The notes under the pieces are model-generated. The model was not told the origin of the DNA, did not search any database, and was given only the letters and a program-made list of their open reading frames with translations. The position numbers and the translations under genes were made by a program. From contig JAMCUN010000002.1 in the NCBI GenBank assembly GCA_023381415.1, positions 12,932 through 58,270 on the forward strand: DNA of 45,339 bases, read 5' to 3'. This stretch comes from Thermoplasmatota archaeon (GTDB lineage: Archaea; Thermoplasmatota; Thermoplasmata; Thermoplasmatales; GCA-001856825). This document shows positions 8,663 through 16,454 of the stretch, piece after piece (position 1 is the first letter of the stretch; each line of letters begins with the position of its first letter).

Positions 8663-8803
8663 CTATCTCGTGTATTTGATGGGATTCCTGTCAAACTCTT
8701 TTTTGCAGTGCTCACTGCAGAAATAATAGGTCTTCCCCTTAAATTCTGACCGTATATTCGTATCTTCTTTTACTTTCATCCCGCAAATAACATCGATCGC
8801 CAT
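8663..8803 (-). CDS. 46-residue YHS-domain metal-binding protein, likely copper chaperone
   Basis: Small gene from ATG 8803 to TAG 8663, ending 12 bases before copA. The product starts MAIDVICGMKVKEDT and contains TYYFCSEHCKKEF, so it carries the three cysteines of a YHS/TRASH treble-clef-like module (C7, and C-x-x-x-C near residues 29-33). It closely resembles the N-terminal domain of the adjacent ATPase (PVCGM...TYYFCSKTCQERF), suggesting duplication. In related archaeal cop operons a small metal-binding protein between regulator and ATPase acts as a copper carrier; I infer the same role. There is no Shine-Dalgarno; the start is about 26 bases from the left arm of the palindrome at 8825-8855. 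Confidence 0.85.
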   Translation of the reverse strand: MAIDVICGMKVKEDTNIRSEFKGKTYYFCSEHCKKEFDRNPIKYTR

Positions 8804-8824
8804 GCCAGTAAATCGGAAATGGTT

Positions 8825-8855
8825 ACTTAACATTAATCTATCATAAATGTTAAGT
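8825..8855. promoter_or_regulatory. Palindromic operator overlapping both divergent copper promoters
   Basis: Perfect 10-bp arms ACTTAACATT (8825-8834) and AATGTTAAGT (8846-8855), separated by 11 bases. The left arm is centred about 26 bases from the YHS-protein start (8803) and the right arm about 28 bases from the regulator start (8879). Each arm thus lies where TBP should bind for a leaderless transcript. A dimeric regulator binding here could control both directions at once. The repeat and distances are seen directly; the regulatory role is inference. Confidence 0.7.
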
Positions 8856-8878
8856 TATTCAATGCCTTTATTTTCAAT

Positions 8879-9406
8879 ATGAAAAGAAACCTTTCAGAAA
8901 TAGAACAGAGGATTGTTATGCTTCTCAGGGCAAATTCCAGAATGAGCATCACTGATATTGCAAGGGAACTTGGTACGAGCAGAGTCACTGCAAAAAGGGC
9001 CTTTGATTCCCTGATACAGACCGGGAGAATAAAGAAGTTCACAGTTATTCTAGAAGAAGACGAGAGGGAGATGATACTAGTTCAGACCAACGACCCTTCA
9101 AAATTTCCAGATGAAATGACAATTGAGAAGTTCCATCTCATCGACAATTCGTATATAGTCGTCCTCTACTACGAGGACCTGACCAAAATAAAGGGCGCTC
9201 ACATAACTTCAGTACAGGTTGCCGTACGGAGGGAACAGAATGATCCTCCGGTGATAGTAGAGAAGATCCACTGTGATTACTGTGGGAATGAGATCAACAG
9301 TAGACCCATCGCCGTTCAGATAAACAACAGGATCTACTATGCGTGCTGTCCTAACTGTGAAAGAGACCTTAAGAAAAGGAGTAAGACCCTGGGAGTAGAG
9401 GCCTAA
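8879..9406 (+). CDS. Copper-responsive HTH regulator with C-terminal TRASH domain
   Basis: 175 residues in two parts. Residues 1-60 form an Lrp/AsnC-type winged helix-turn-helix (SEIEQRIVMLLRANSRMSI, then the recognition helix region GTSRVTAKRAFDSLIQTGRI). Residues ~129-165 form a TRASH metal-sensing domain with four cysteines: HCDYCGNEI and YYACCPNCERDL. The middle (~60-125) resembles a small ligand-type alpha/beta domain. Known archaeal relatives (CopT/CopR types in Sulfolobus, CopY in Ferroplasma) sit next to a small YHS/metal-binding protein and a copper ATPase, as here, and control them. The divergent layout and shared palindrome suggest autoregulation and control of copA. Activator versus repressor cannot be decided from sequence. 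Confidence 0.88.
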   Translation: MKRNLSEIEQRIVMLLRANSRMSITDIARELGTSRVTAKRAFDSLIQTGRIKKFTVILEEDEREMILVQTNDPSKFPDEMTIEKFHLIDNSYIVVLYYEDLTKIKGAHITSVQVAVRREQNDPPVIVEKIHCDYCGNEINSRPIAVQINNRIYYACCPNCERDLKKRSKTLGVEA

Positions 9407-9420
9407 GAGCCAGGCTCTTA
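9404..9420 (+). terminator. Hairpin containing the regulator stop codon
   Basis: TAAGAGCC (9404-9411), A, GGCTCTTA (9413-9420): a perfect 8-bp inverted repeat whose first three bases are the TAA stop of the TRASH regulator. The drawn loop of one base means the top pairs must open. A TTTT follows at 9423-9426. Probably a 3'-end signal. Confidence 0.55.
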
Positions 9421-9560
9421 CTGTTTTGAAAATGAATAATGTTTGCAAAGTGTAAAGTTTTGAAGTCTGTGAATATCATTTCCTTGCAAAGGGTTAATAT
9501 CTGATAGATGTGATCTTGGACAATCGAATGCTGGGATGAAGCGGACGAGGTTGAATAACC

Positions 9561-9905
9561 GTGTCTTTAAACAGGGAAAGAAGAAGTGAAATACAGATAG
9601 GCAAAGGAAGGATAGTGATAGATGAGGGTCTCAGAATTGAATCCAGTGGGAAATTTATCGTCATGCAGCTTGCCTCTCAACTTGGCCCCTGCAGGGATGA
9701 TAGTTGTCAGATTAGAACTGACGTTGAAGTCAGCCTTCTTGATAATCCGCCTCCATCGTGCGGTCTGATATTCAGGGCCGGAGATACAAGCATAGCAATG
9801 CCGGAGCAGGTTTACAGGGCATTAGACAGGGGGAGAGAAACTATCACGATAGAGCGGGGCAAGATGGGATCAATAAGGGTGAAGGGCTTCATCCTAACAT
9901 CCTGA
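9561..9905 (+). CDS. Uncharacterised 114-residue protein, GTG start
   Basis: Start GTG at 9561. An in-frame TGA nine bases upstream excludes longer starts, and GACGAGG at 9546-9552 is a weak ribosome site. The product seems all-beta: alternating hydrophobic strands (KGRIVIDEGLRIES, KFIVMQLAS, TDVEVSLLD, GLIFRAGDTSIAM) and a final strand GSIRVKGFIL. It has three cysteines, two in LGPCRDDSCQI and one in PPSCGLIF, which might bind metal or form a disulfide; proximity to the copper locus makes metal binding an idea only. No membrane segment or signal peptide. No family recognised. Confidence 0.65.
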   Translation: MSLNRERRSEIQIGKGRIVIDEGLRIESSGKFIVMQLASQLGPCRDDSCQIRTDVEVSLLDNPPPSCGLIFRAGDTSIAMPEQVYRALDRGRETITIERGKMGSIRVKGFILTS

Positions 9906-9967
9906 TTCCACTTCTCTGAAGTCTCTGAAATGAGAAAATAAATAATGTAGTATTTTCTAAACAATTC

Positions 9968-10114
9968 ATGGGATTGGGAAAGAGGGACCTTGACAGGAAA
10001 AGAAAGGCACTCGAAAACAAGTTGAAAGAACTAGAAGAGAAGGCAAGGAAGAATCCACTGAACAAAGCACTTCAAGAAGAGGTTGCGGAATTCAGGAAAA
10101 AACTGAAAGAATAA
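9968..10114 (+). CDS. 48-residue charged helical protein
   Basis: ATG 9968 to TAA 10112-10114, 48 residues. AAATAAATAATG at about 9938-9949 sits 20-30 bases upstream and could act as its TATA element. The product is almost wholly charged and helix-forming (KRDLDRKRKALENKLKELEE, then a short NPLNKA break and a second helix ending FRKKLKE). A heptad-like pattern of Leu/Ala suggests a helical hairpin or coiled-coil dimer. Such small basic helical proteins are common in archaea and mostly uncharacterised. Function unknown. Confidence 0.6.
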   Translation: MGLGKRDLDRKRKALENKLKELEEKARKNPLNKALQEEVAEFRKKLKE

Positions 10115-10152
10115 TAAAAAATTCTAAAAAAATGTGGGCTTTCTAGTAATCC

Positions 10153-10770
10153 TCAGATGTAGTCATCTGAAGTTTCTTGTGCTTCCTTCTCTCCTATTAT
10201 CTTCTTGAGTAAGGGGTGGGAATCAGCCGGTGGTGAATAGTCTACCGCTTTAGGTGTCAAGGCCTTTGCATCGTTGTGGATTGGATGTTTTGCAGACAGT
10301 ACGCTCTTCCTTTCCGTATCCTTAACAAGAAGCTCCGACATCGCTCCTCCTATGAAACCGAATGCTATCAACACGGCCCAGTTAGGTGCGAAAAAAGACA
10401 GGTAGTATGGGAAGTTAGTGAACATGCGGCCGATGGAGGACAGGAACCAGGCACCATAAGGGGAAACAGTTTGCAGATGATATACGATCGTTGAAGACAG
10501 GTAGTAAGTGATGCTGTTGGGAACTGGGAACAGGTATGTCAACACGAACGAAGCCACTCCTATTATCGCTGCGACCAGGGCCGTGATTATCAACCCCTTG
10601 TACTTTGACCCAGCAGTTCTGCCTGAAACGTACCCGGACAGCATCGGTCCGAAGATCGGTAGCCACCACAGTAGTATCGTCGCTACGAACGCTATGACTA
10701 GAGATGACCTCCAGGAATACTTTCCCTTTTCTTTGTATCTATGCCACCCTTTCAGTAGTATGTGTGACAT
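10153..10770 (-). CDS. Uncharacterised membrane protein
   Basis: 205 residues with a basic N-terminus, then about four or five hydrophobic segments between residues 22 and 148 (LVIAFVATILLWWLPIFGPM; LIITALVAAIIGVASFVLTY; a region around TIVYHLQTVSPYGAWFLSSI; FFAPNWAVLIAFGFIGGAM). The last 55 residues are soluble, polar and Pro-rich, presumably cytoplasmic. The GPMLSGYVSGRTAG loop is typical of archaeal DUF5518-like integral membrane proteins, but I am not certain of this assignment. The T-rich strand beyond the stop (complement of 10112-10135) may end transcription. It stands alone, so no function is inferred. Confidence 0.65.
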   Translation of the reverse strand: MSHILLKGWHRYKEKGKYSWRSSLVIAFVATILLWWLPIFGPMLSGYVSGRTAGSKYKGLIITALVAAIIGVASFVLTYLFPVPNSITYYLSSTIVYHLQTVSPYGAWFLSSIGRMFTNFPYYLSFFAPNWAVLIAFGFIGGAMSELLVKDTERKSVLSAKHPIHNDAKALTPKAVDYSPPADSHPLLKKIIGEKEAQETSDDYI

Positions 10771-11075
10771 TAGTCAGACAATATATAATGAGAATAAAAG
10801 CTTTTCCTAAGTTACTTCTTTAAATACAAGACCTTGGACTATCTCGCATTTTCCGACGTTCTACTCAAAGCTAGAGTCAATAAGGACAAAGGCATAAAGT
10901 GAATGGAGGACCAGGTTCAGGATTTGTCAGACATGAGTTCCATTGATGTTACTTTCATTTGCAATTCCGAATTTCGAGGGTTCAAGATAATTCTAGTGCA
11001 ATGTTGAATATTTCTCAAATGCAGGTAGGGGAAATCGGAAATAGTTATTAACCAACCATACATCATTATAAGCAG
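10771..11075. other. Intergenic region before hddA
   Basis: No convincing gene. One plus-strand frame (about 10804-10902) is open and reads like a protein C-terminus with no start codon; it is too short to assign. The right end carries AT-rich sequence preceding hddA (TTATTAACC at about 11045, CATTATAAGC at about 11063), which may be its promoter. Confidence 0.5.
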
Positions 11076-12062
11076 ATGCTCGAACGAATGGTAATGACGA
11101 AGGCACCTCTAAGGATAACGTTTGTGGGTGGAGGTACAGATCTCCCATTCTATTATGAAAACAGGGACTATGGTGCAGTCGTATCGGCAGCAATCAACAA
11201 ATACATTTATGTTACAGTTAACAGGAAGTTTGACAGAAAGATAAGGGTCAGCTATTCAAAGACGGAAATCGTGGACCATATAGATGAAATTCAGCACCCT
11301 ACCGTAAGGGAGTCTCTCAGACTCCTAAACCTGACAGAGGGCATAGAAATCGTCAGCATTTCAGATATTCCTTCAAATGGAACTGGACTGGGCTCAAGCA
11401 GCACTTTCCTCGTGAGCCTCCTTCACGCTCTTCACAGCTACAGGGGGGAGTTGGTAGACTCAGAGACACTTGCGAAGGAAGCAGTACTTATTGAGCGGGA
11501 GGTCCTGAAGGAACCTGGAGGAAAACAGGACCAGTACGCGGCGGCCTTTGGGAACCTGAACCTTATGAAATTCTTTGGAAATGGAACAGTGAGCCTGACT
11601 CCAGTTACCTCACACGTAAACAACATAAGGAAGGTTGAGGATTCGCTTCTTCTTCTCTATACCGGAAAGGGCAGAAGCTCTTCAGGCATTCATGAGGATC
11701 AGGTCGTGAATTCAAAGGCCAAAATGGATGCCTACGATGCAATGAAAGAGCTGACCGGACCAACCTTCAAGGCAATCAGCGAAGGTGATGTTGAAACCCT
11801 CGGTAGACTTGTGCACGAAAACTGGTCCCTCAAGAGGAACCTCTCAAAGAAGATTAGTGACGAGTGGATCGATCAGATGTACCAAAAGGCCATGGAGCTA
11901 GGAGCTTACGGAGGAAAGATCGTAGGAGCAGGTGGTGGAGGATTCATGTTGCTGGTAGCTGAGCCGGCGAAGCATGAACTGATAACGAAATCACTGGGCC
12001 TGGAGAGGACATATTTCAGATTTACCCATACTGGAAGCAGGGTGATATTTGTTGGAGAATGA
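11076..12062 (+). CDS. hddA: D-glycero-D-manno-heptose 7-phosphate kinase, GHMP family
   Basis: 328-residue sugar kinase of the GHMP superfamily. The N-terminal motif MTKAPLRITFVGGGTDLPFYY is characteristic of the HddA/fucokinase-like subgroup. The ATP loop is PSNGTGLGSSSTFLVSLLHAL (about residues 99-119) and the C-terminal motif is KIVGAGGGGFMLLV. In GDP-heptose synthesis HddA phosphorylates heptose 7-phosphate at C1. That role is supported by gmhA, which overlaps its 3' end by 14 bases, and by the hddC-like gene facing it. Whether M1 or the in-frame ATG six codons later (MTKAPLRI) is used is unclear. The product probably feeds glycosylation of surface proteins or lipids, given the glycosyltransferases downstream. 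Confidence 0.88.
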   Translation: MLERMVMTKAPLRITFVGGGTDLPFYYENRDYGAVVSAAINKYIYVTVNRKFDRKIRVSYSKTEIVDHIDEIQHPTVRESLRLLNLTEGIEIVSISDIPSNGTGLGSSSTFLVSLLHALHSYRGELVDSETLAKEAVLIEREVLKEPGGKQDQYAAAFGNLNLMKFFGNGTVSLTPVTSHVNNIRKVEDSLLLLYTGKGRSSSGIHEDQVVNSKAKMDAYDAMKELTGPTFKAISEGDVETLGRLVHENWSLKRNLSKKISDEWIDQMYQKAMELGAYGGKIVGAGGGGFMLLVAEPAKHELITKSLGLERTYFRFTHTGSRVIFVGE

Positions 12063-12621
12063 TGTTTCAGATCTTGAGAAGTACATAGAGAGTGGAATGG
12101 AGGCTAGAAGGTCAATTAACATCTTGGAGATAATGGAAGTTGCCAATATTCTCTACAAAAGGCTAGAGTCAGGGGGAAAACTCATAACATTTGGTAACGG
12201 AGGGTCCGCGGCAGATGCACAGCATTTTGCTGCAGAACTATCCGGTAGATTTCTGAAGGAAAGGAGGTCACTGCCCGCGATAGCCTTGACTACTAACACA
12301 TCTTCCTTGACCGCTATAGGCAATGACTATGATTATTCTTCAGTTTTCTCGAGGCAGATTGAGGGCCTTTGCACGCCGAATGATTTTGTCGTTGGTATCT
12401 CCACGTCTGGGAACTCAAAGAACGTTATTGAAGGTTTGAACAGGGCAAAGGGAATAGGGGCGTACACGTTGGCGCTGACGGGGAAGGATGGAGGAAAGGT
12501 CAAAAACGTTGCAGATAAATGCATTAAGGTCGGATCAGATAGTACTCCGATAATTCAAGAAGTCCACATAGCAATAATCCACATGATATGCTACGAGCTT
12601 GATAAGAAGCTGTTACGATAG
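12049..12621 (+). CDS. gmhA: Phosphoheptose isomerase (sedoheptulose 7-phosphate isomerase)
   Basis: 190-residue SIS-fold enzyme predicted to convert sedoheptulose 7-phosphate to D-glycero-D-manno-heptose 7-phosphate, the substrate of the preceding kinase. FGNGGSAADAQHFAAELSGR is the GmhA signature and contains the His and Glu typical of its metal site. GISTSGNSKNVIEGL is the SIS phosphosugar loop. IQEVHIAIIHMICYELD is the C-terminal helix with the second active-site His. The start is a TTG: 12049 or the adjacent 12052 give almost the same protein. Both lie inside the hddA 3' end, so translation is probably coupled. Standard length for the family. Confidence 0.92.
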   Translation: MLENDVSDLEKYIESGMEARRSINILEIMEVANILYKRLESGGKLITFGNGGSAADAQHFAAELSGRFLKERRSLPAIALTTNTSSLTAIGNDYDYSSVFSRQIEGLCTPNDFVVGISTSGNSKNVIEGLNRAKGIGAYTLALTGKDGGKVKNVADKCIKVGSDSTPIIQEVHIAIIHMICYELDKKLLR

Positions 12622-12657
12622 TTCCAGGCTAAGTGATTGTCTTTTGCAATCCGTATG

Positions 12658-13593
12658 TCAACTCCAAGAAGAGTTTTCAATAGTCAGTCCTCCCGCCAAT
12701 GAAAATCTCGATTCCTTCAATGCTCGTACTTCACTACGCCCTTCGATCTCACCTTCATCGTCCTTTACTAACGTTCTCCCGCTGATAGCGATTTTCCCCT
12801 TGCTCACCTTAAGCTGACCCCTCCCTGAAACAACGATAGTTCTATTCTCGAATGCGCAGCACTCTTGTATGTTTCCATTCAGATCAACATGGCCAAAGTC
12901 GTAGTCTTTGCGGTATTCGTAGACCTTCCTTACCTCTTCGTAATCCTTAACACTATCCACTCCCTTCCAGTATCCATTGAATTTCAGGGCCCTGATTCTG
13001 TTCTCTTTTAGAAGGGTTTGGAAAAGTGTCCTCTCTATATCTTTCTCCTCGTATTCCCTATTGAGATAATCTTTGATACCAGGTCGCAGATAATAGCAAC
13101 CTATGTTTACATAGTGGTTCAATACAGGTTTCTCCAGGAAGCCTGTTACGTATCCGTTGCGGATGGATACAATTCCGAACGGGCTTATCATTTTTGCTAC
13201 TACCATGCTCATAAGTCCAGTATTTTCCAAGGAATAGGAAATGAATCTTCTCAGATCCAGATCGCAAAGAGTGTCCCCATTTCTCAGAATCACGTCGGCA
13301 TTCACGTGATTGTATAGGTTCCTGAGAGCCCATAGGGTACCCATCGGCTTTTCTTCCTTCAGATATGTGATCTTTACTCCTTCCCAAGAGGGACCGTATC
13401 TTTCCTCTAATAATTCGCCCCTGTAACCTGAAAGGATGTACACCTCTTCCACTCCAGAGGACTTGAATTCACGCAACTGCCTGTCGAGTATCACATAGTT
13501 GCCCCTCAGAGACAAGAGCGTCTTCGGAACATCTTTAGATACAGATTGCATTCTTTTTCCGTACCCTCCTGCGAAAAGAGCACCTACAGTCAT
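12658..13593 (-). CDS. hddC: Nucleotidyltransferase, probable heptose 1-phosphate guanylyltransferase, with C-terminal extension
   Basis: NDP-sugar pyrophosphorylase fold. The nucleotide loop is GALFAGGYGKRM, with KDVPKTLL as the substrate-proximal motif, LRNGDTLCDLDL as the metal-binding Asp strand, FLEKP, and NIGCYYLRPGI. It would join GTP and heptose 1-phosphate to form GDP-heptose; the specificity is inferred from hddA and gmhA next door, and a mannose- or glucose-1-phosphate enzyme is the alternative. The usual catalytic domain ends near residue 235. About 75 further residues (GHVDLNGNIQECCAFENRTI onwards) form short alternating strands suggestive of a left-handed beta helix or beta sandwich. 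It is convergent with gmhA with a 36-base gap. Confidence 0.75.
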   Translation of the reverse strand: MTVGALFAGGYGKRMQSVSKDVPKTLLSLRGNYVILDRQLREFKSSGVEEVYILSGYRGELLEERYGPSWEGVKITYLKEEKPMGTLWALRNLYNHVNADVILRNGDTLCDLDLRRFISYSLENTGLMSMVVAKMISPFGIVSIRNGYVTGFLEKPVLNHYVNIGCYYLRPGIKDYLNREYEEKDIERTLFQTLLKENRIRALKFNGYWKGVDSVKDYEEVRKVYEYRKDYDFGHVDLNGNIQECCAFENRTIVVSGRGQLKVSKGKIAISGRTLVKDDEGEIEGRSEVRALKESRFSLAGGLTIENSSWS

Positions 13594-13811
13594 CTTTCCC
13601 GAGCCTCATTTAGATATCATTGCTTTATTTGTATGTATCTCAATCATTTCCTTACCTGGGTCCGTAAGGTAGGAAGTGCAAACAACAATGATTCGGCAAT
13701 TCACCAGTGGCCTTTAGGCTAAAATGCTTTGGTACATCTCTCCAAGCAGGATTGAATAGATTTTTGGAATGATCAGCCATAATAGCCGCTGATCAAATTC
13801 ATTCTAGAATC

Positions 13812-13830
13812 CGAGTAAAGGAATTACTCG
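13812..13830 (-). terminator. Hairpin containing the sulfatase-family stop codon
   Basis: CGAGTAA (13812-13818), AGGAA, TTACTCG (13824-13830): perfect 7-bp arms. On the minus strand the TAA stop of the sulfatase-family gene (13826-13824) is inside the 5' arm. This is the same layout as at 9404 and 35495, and it probably marks the 3' end. Confidence 0.5.
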
Positions 13831-15131
13831 TTATAGAATTCCCTGTAAATATTCAACACCTCGTCCCTATGCTTCTCGCTCGTAACCTGTTTATAGGTGT
13901 TTATTTCCCTCAAGTCGATAAGCCTATTCGTACTTCTATCGACAGTTCCCCTGACCTCGCCAGAATGAACTACGGAGACTGTCCTTTCTATATCATTCAA
14001 AGCATCCTCAGGTATGCCACTGAGGTCATGAAAAGAACCGAAGCTTTCTGAAATATTGTGGGCATTATTCAGAATATCCGGTTCGAGCCCTTCATCAACG
14101 CCAGAAAGGTAATGGTAGATGTCCTTCAGATTTTGGAAGCCCTCGAATTTCACCTGTTTCAGACCCTTTGGAGCCTTCACGAACAAAGGAATCCTCAGGA
14201 CCTCCTCGGAAGGGAAAACACCGTGGCCGTAAAAACCATTTTCAAAGAGGTCCTGTCCGTGATCCGAGGTTAAAACGATAAGGGTATTGTCGAACGTCCC
14301 ATTCCGTTTCAGGAAATCCATGAATGAGCCAATAAAACTATCGACGACTTTTGTCTCATCAATGTAATTCTTCCGTATCTCATCAACTATGTCGGACCCT
14401 ATACCACTGTGGTCAAGGTAATTCCTCATTATCGAGTTAAAGTTTACTCTTCTCATCTCTTTAAGGGAATATGGTTCGTGCATTTCCATAAGGTTGATGA
14501 AAAGAAAAAAGGGAGTTTCCATGTGGGAATCTTCTATGATGTTCATCATCATCATCGATCCCTTGTTCTTTGGGTACTTCGTTACTTCCCTCAAGCTCTT
14601 CAGTTGACCATAAAGTTCACGGTACTTTCTCAACTCATTAAAGTCCAGTTTTGTAACGCTCTTGCGAACTATGCCCTTAAGTGACCCGTATTTGCTTATA
14701 AATTCCTCCTCTTGATTTCTGATGCCTGACGACTTCAACTGAGGGTCCAGATACGTGAAATGGTTGAAGCCAGATTCGAAACCAGACTTAAATGAAAGGT
14801 GCGGGTTGGTCGAGATTCCCACAGTATTATACCCCTTCTCTTTCAGCACCAAAGGAAGCCTCTTTTCCAGAACTTTATTCATGGCCCCAAAAAGCTGGAA
14901 ATCCTTTATCGACCTTCTCTGGTGAACCCCGTGGACTGATGGCAGGTCTCCTGTCCACAGTGAAGCGTGGGCTGGAACTGTCCAGGTAGAAGAAGAGTAA
15001 GCGCGAAAGGAAACACTGGAAATTTCGGATAGATTCTTGAAGTTGGGTGTGGACGCTTCATTTGAGTAAGGGGAGATGGAATCTCTTCTGAGGGTATCGA
15101 CAATTATGACGGCAATGTTCGGTAAGTCCAC
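13824..15131 (-). CDS. Sulfatase / alkaline-phosphatase-superfamily hydrolase
   Basis: 435 residues starting at GTG 15131; AAATTTATTAAT about 30 bases upstream is a good TATA candidate. The N-terminus PNIAVIIVDTLRRDS carries the metal-binding Asp of the superfamily. SSSTWTVPAHASLWTGDLPS (about residues 46-65) is the nucleophile region, where Thr51 takes the place of the Cys or Ser of classic sulfatases, and VLTSDHGQDLFENGFYGHG supplies the Asp-His metal pair and a further His. There is no signal peptide, so the enzyme appears cytoplasmic or is exported by an unknown route. Being among sugar genes, it may remove or transfer sulfate or phosphate on glycans. The substrate is unknown. Confidence 0.8.
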   Translation of the reverse strand: MDLPNIAVIIVDTLRRDSISPYSNEASTPNFKNLSEISSVSFRAYSSSTWTVPAHASLWTGDLPSVHGVHQRRSIKDFQLFGAMNKVLEKRLPLVLKEKGYNTVGISTNPHLSFKSGFESGFNHFTYLDPQLKSSGIRNQEEEFISKYGSLKGIVRKSVTKLDFNELRKYRELYGQLKSLREVTKYPKNKGSMMMMNIIEDSHMETPFFLFINLMEMHEPYSLKEMRRVNFNSIMRNYLDHSGIGSDIVDEIRKNYIDETKVVDSFIGSFMDFLKRNGTFDNTLIVLTSDHGQDLFENGFYGHGVFPSEEVLRIPLFVKAPKGLKQVKFEGFQNLKDIYHYLSGVDEGLEPDILNNAHNISESFGSFHDLSGIPEDALNDIERTVSVVHSGEVRGTVDRSTNRLIDLREINTYKQVTSEKHRDEVLNIYREFYNE

Positions 15132-15446
15132 AGTGCTACCAAAAGAATTGGGTATTAATAAATTTCACCGCAAAGACAGACTTTGGAAAATTGCGTTTTC
15201 ACGTGCTAATATGGGAATCCGTCAGTACGAAGAAGTTGACCCTTGGTACAATTTGGAGTTGTAGTCAATGAGAGGTAGACTTATAGAAAACGCTATGGGA
15301 TGAGGTCATATTCAGTAATTTCAGGGCAGGATATACCTATGTACTGCCAATGTGCATCACCTCTTTATTGAACATTACGGCAGCCTGGTATAAATCAAAA
15401 TTATTATTCCAGAAAAGATTTCCAGCGGATGAGGGATGTAGGATAG
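15132..15446. other. Divergent promoter region between sulfatase-family and glycosyltransferase genes
   Basis: No gene seen in these 315 bases. TATA-like AAATTTATTAAT (minus strand, about 15155-15166) serves the sulfatase-family gene. GGTATAAATC at about 15388-15397 is the best candidate for the glycosyltransferase, giving a leader of roughly 25-30 bases before the GTG at 15447. Confidence 0.5.
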
Positions 15447-16454
15447 GTGACAACCCTAGTATACCCTGTTATCGCTGACCCTGCTGGTGTCGGTACTTAC
15501 GCGAGACGGATCATAAATGGTCTCAGAAAGCAGGATTACGCGTTCAATGAATATCCCGTTGTAAAGAAGGAATACTCCTTCCTAGGGCGACCAGTAGGGG
15601 GCATAATCAGCCAGATTCTGGAGGCACCTAAAAATTACGGCCAAGACCGCCCTGTCCATGCCCTATCTCCAGAGCTTTCTGGAAAAAAAGTTGACATAGT
15701 GACAATTCATGATGTCATTCCACTCCAGTATCCTGATATATATCAAACGACTTTTTACAGCAGATATGCCTGGAACACTACTTTCTCCAGGGCAACAGCC
15801 GCTTCAGTCTTGCTCTCCTCTTCATTTTACGGGAAGGAGAAGATACTGGAATTCCTCAAGGTAGAGGAGGACCGCGTTAAGGTTCTATACCATTCGGTAG
15901 AACACGAAGTGTTCTATCCTGATGAAAGAAACCCCTACCCAGATGACGGAAAAATTCATCTCCTGACTGTTGGTGATTATAACCCAAGGAAGAAGTATGA
16001 TGTTATCTACAAAGCTGTCTCAGGGAATGAAGACATGGAACTCTTCCACATTGGCCCAGCAAATGCCTGGTCTGATAGACAGGAATATCTTAAGAAACTG
16101 GCCTCAAAATCTAAAAACATCAAGATTCTGGGGAAAGTGGACAACAACACTCTCAGACAATATTACAGCAACGCGGACCTAATGATATACCTGAGTATAG
16201 ATGAAGGATTCGGCCTTCCGCCACTCGAATCCATCGCTTGTGGAACCAAAGTGCTAGTCAGCGACATTCCAATCTTCAGGGAGCTTCTGGAAGGAGCTGC
16301 ATTCTTCACTTCAGACGCGGACATCACCGAGTCAATCAGGAAGGCTCTTAACGAGAAGAAGGATAGGAATGAACTGGTGGAGTACTCACGGAAGTACACC
16401 CTGGAAAGGGAAATTAAGGGACTGATCGGTATTTACAATAGCTTCTCTAAGTAG
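15447..16454 (+). CDS. Glycosyltransferase, GT4-like GT-B fold
   Basis: 335 residues starting at GTG 15447, directly after an in-frame TAG, with GGATAGGTGA overlapping the start. Residues 10-20 (DPAGVGTYARRII) form the acceptor-side glycine loop. IVTIHDVIPL is the end of the N-terminal Rossmann domain. HLLTVGDYNPRKKYDVIYKAV opens the donor domain, and LSIDEGFGLPPLESIACGTKVL contains the E-x7-E motif of retaining GT4 enzymes. It should move a sugar from a nucleotide donor, perhaps GDP-heptose made by the neighbouring genes, to a cytoplasmic-face lipid or glycan. No membrane helix. Its last 8 bases overlap the convergent glycosyltransferase. Confidence 0.88.
   Translation: MTTLVYPVIADPAGVGTYARRIINGLRKQDYAFNEYPVVKKEYSFLGRPVGGIISQILEAPKNYGQDRPVHALSPELSGKKVDIVTIHDVIPLQYPDIYQTTFYSRYAWNTTFSRATAASVLLSSSFYGKEKILEFLKVEEDRVKVLYHSVEHEVFYPDERNPYPDDGKIHLLTVGDYNPRKKYDVIYKAVSGNEDMELFHIGPANAWSDRQEYLKKLASKSKNIKILGKVDNNTLRQYYSNADLMIYLSIDEGFGLPPLESIACGTKVLVSDIPIFRELLEGAAFFTSDADITESIRKALNEKKDRNELVEYSRKYTLEREIKGLIGIYNSFSK

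Noticed and set aside
10804-11007. Open frames with transposase-like flavour before hddA
   Set aside because: No start codon for the first frame, only about 30 residues, no terminal repeats or catalytic motif. Too little to call an insertion-sequence remnant.
15076-15264. Plus-strand open frame across the sulfatase-family start
   Set aside because: Antisense to the conserved N-terminus of the sulfatase-family protein, with no motif of its own.
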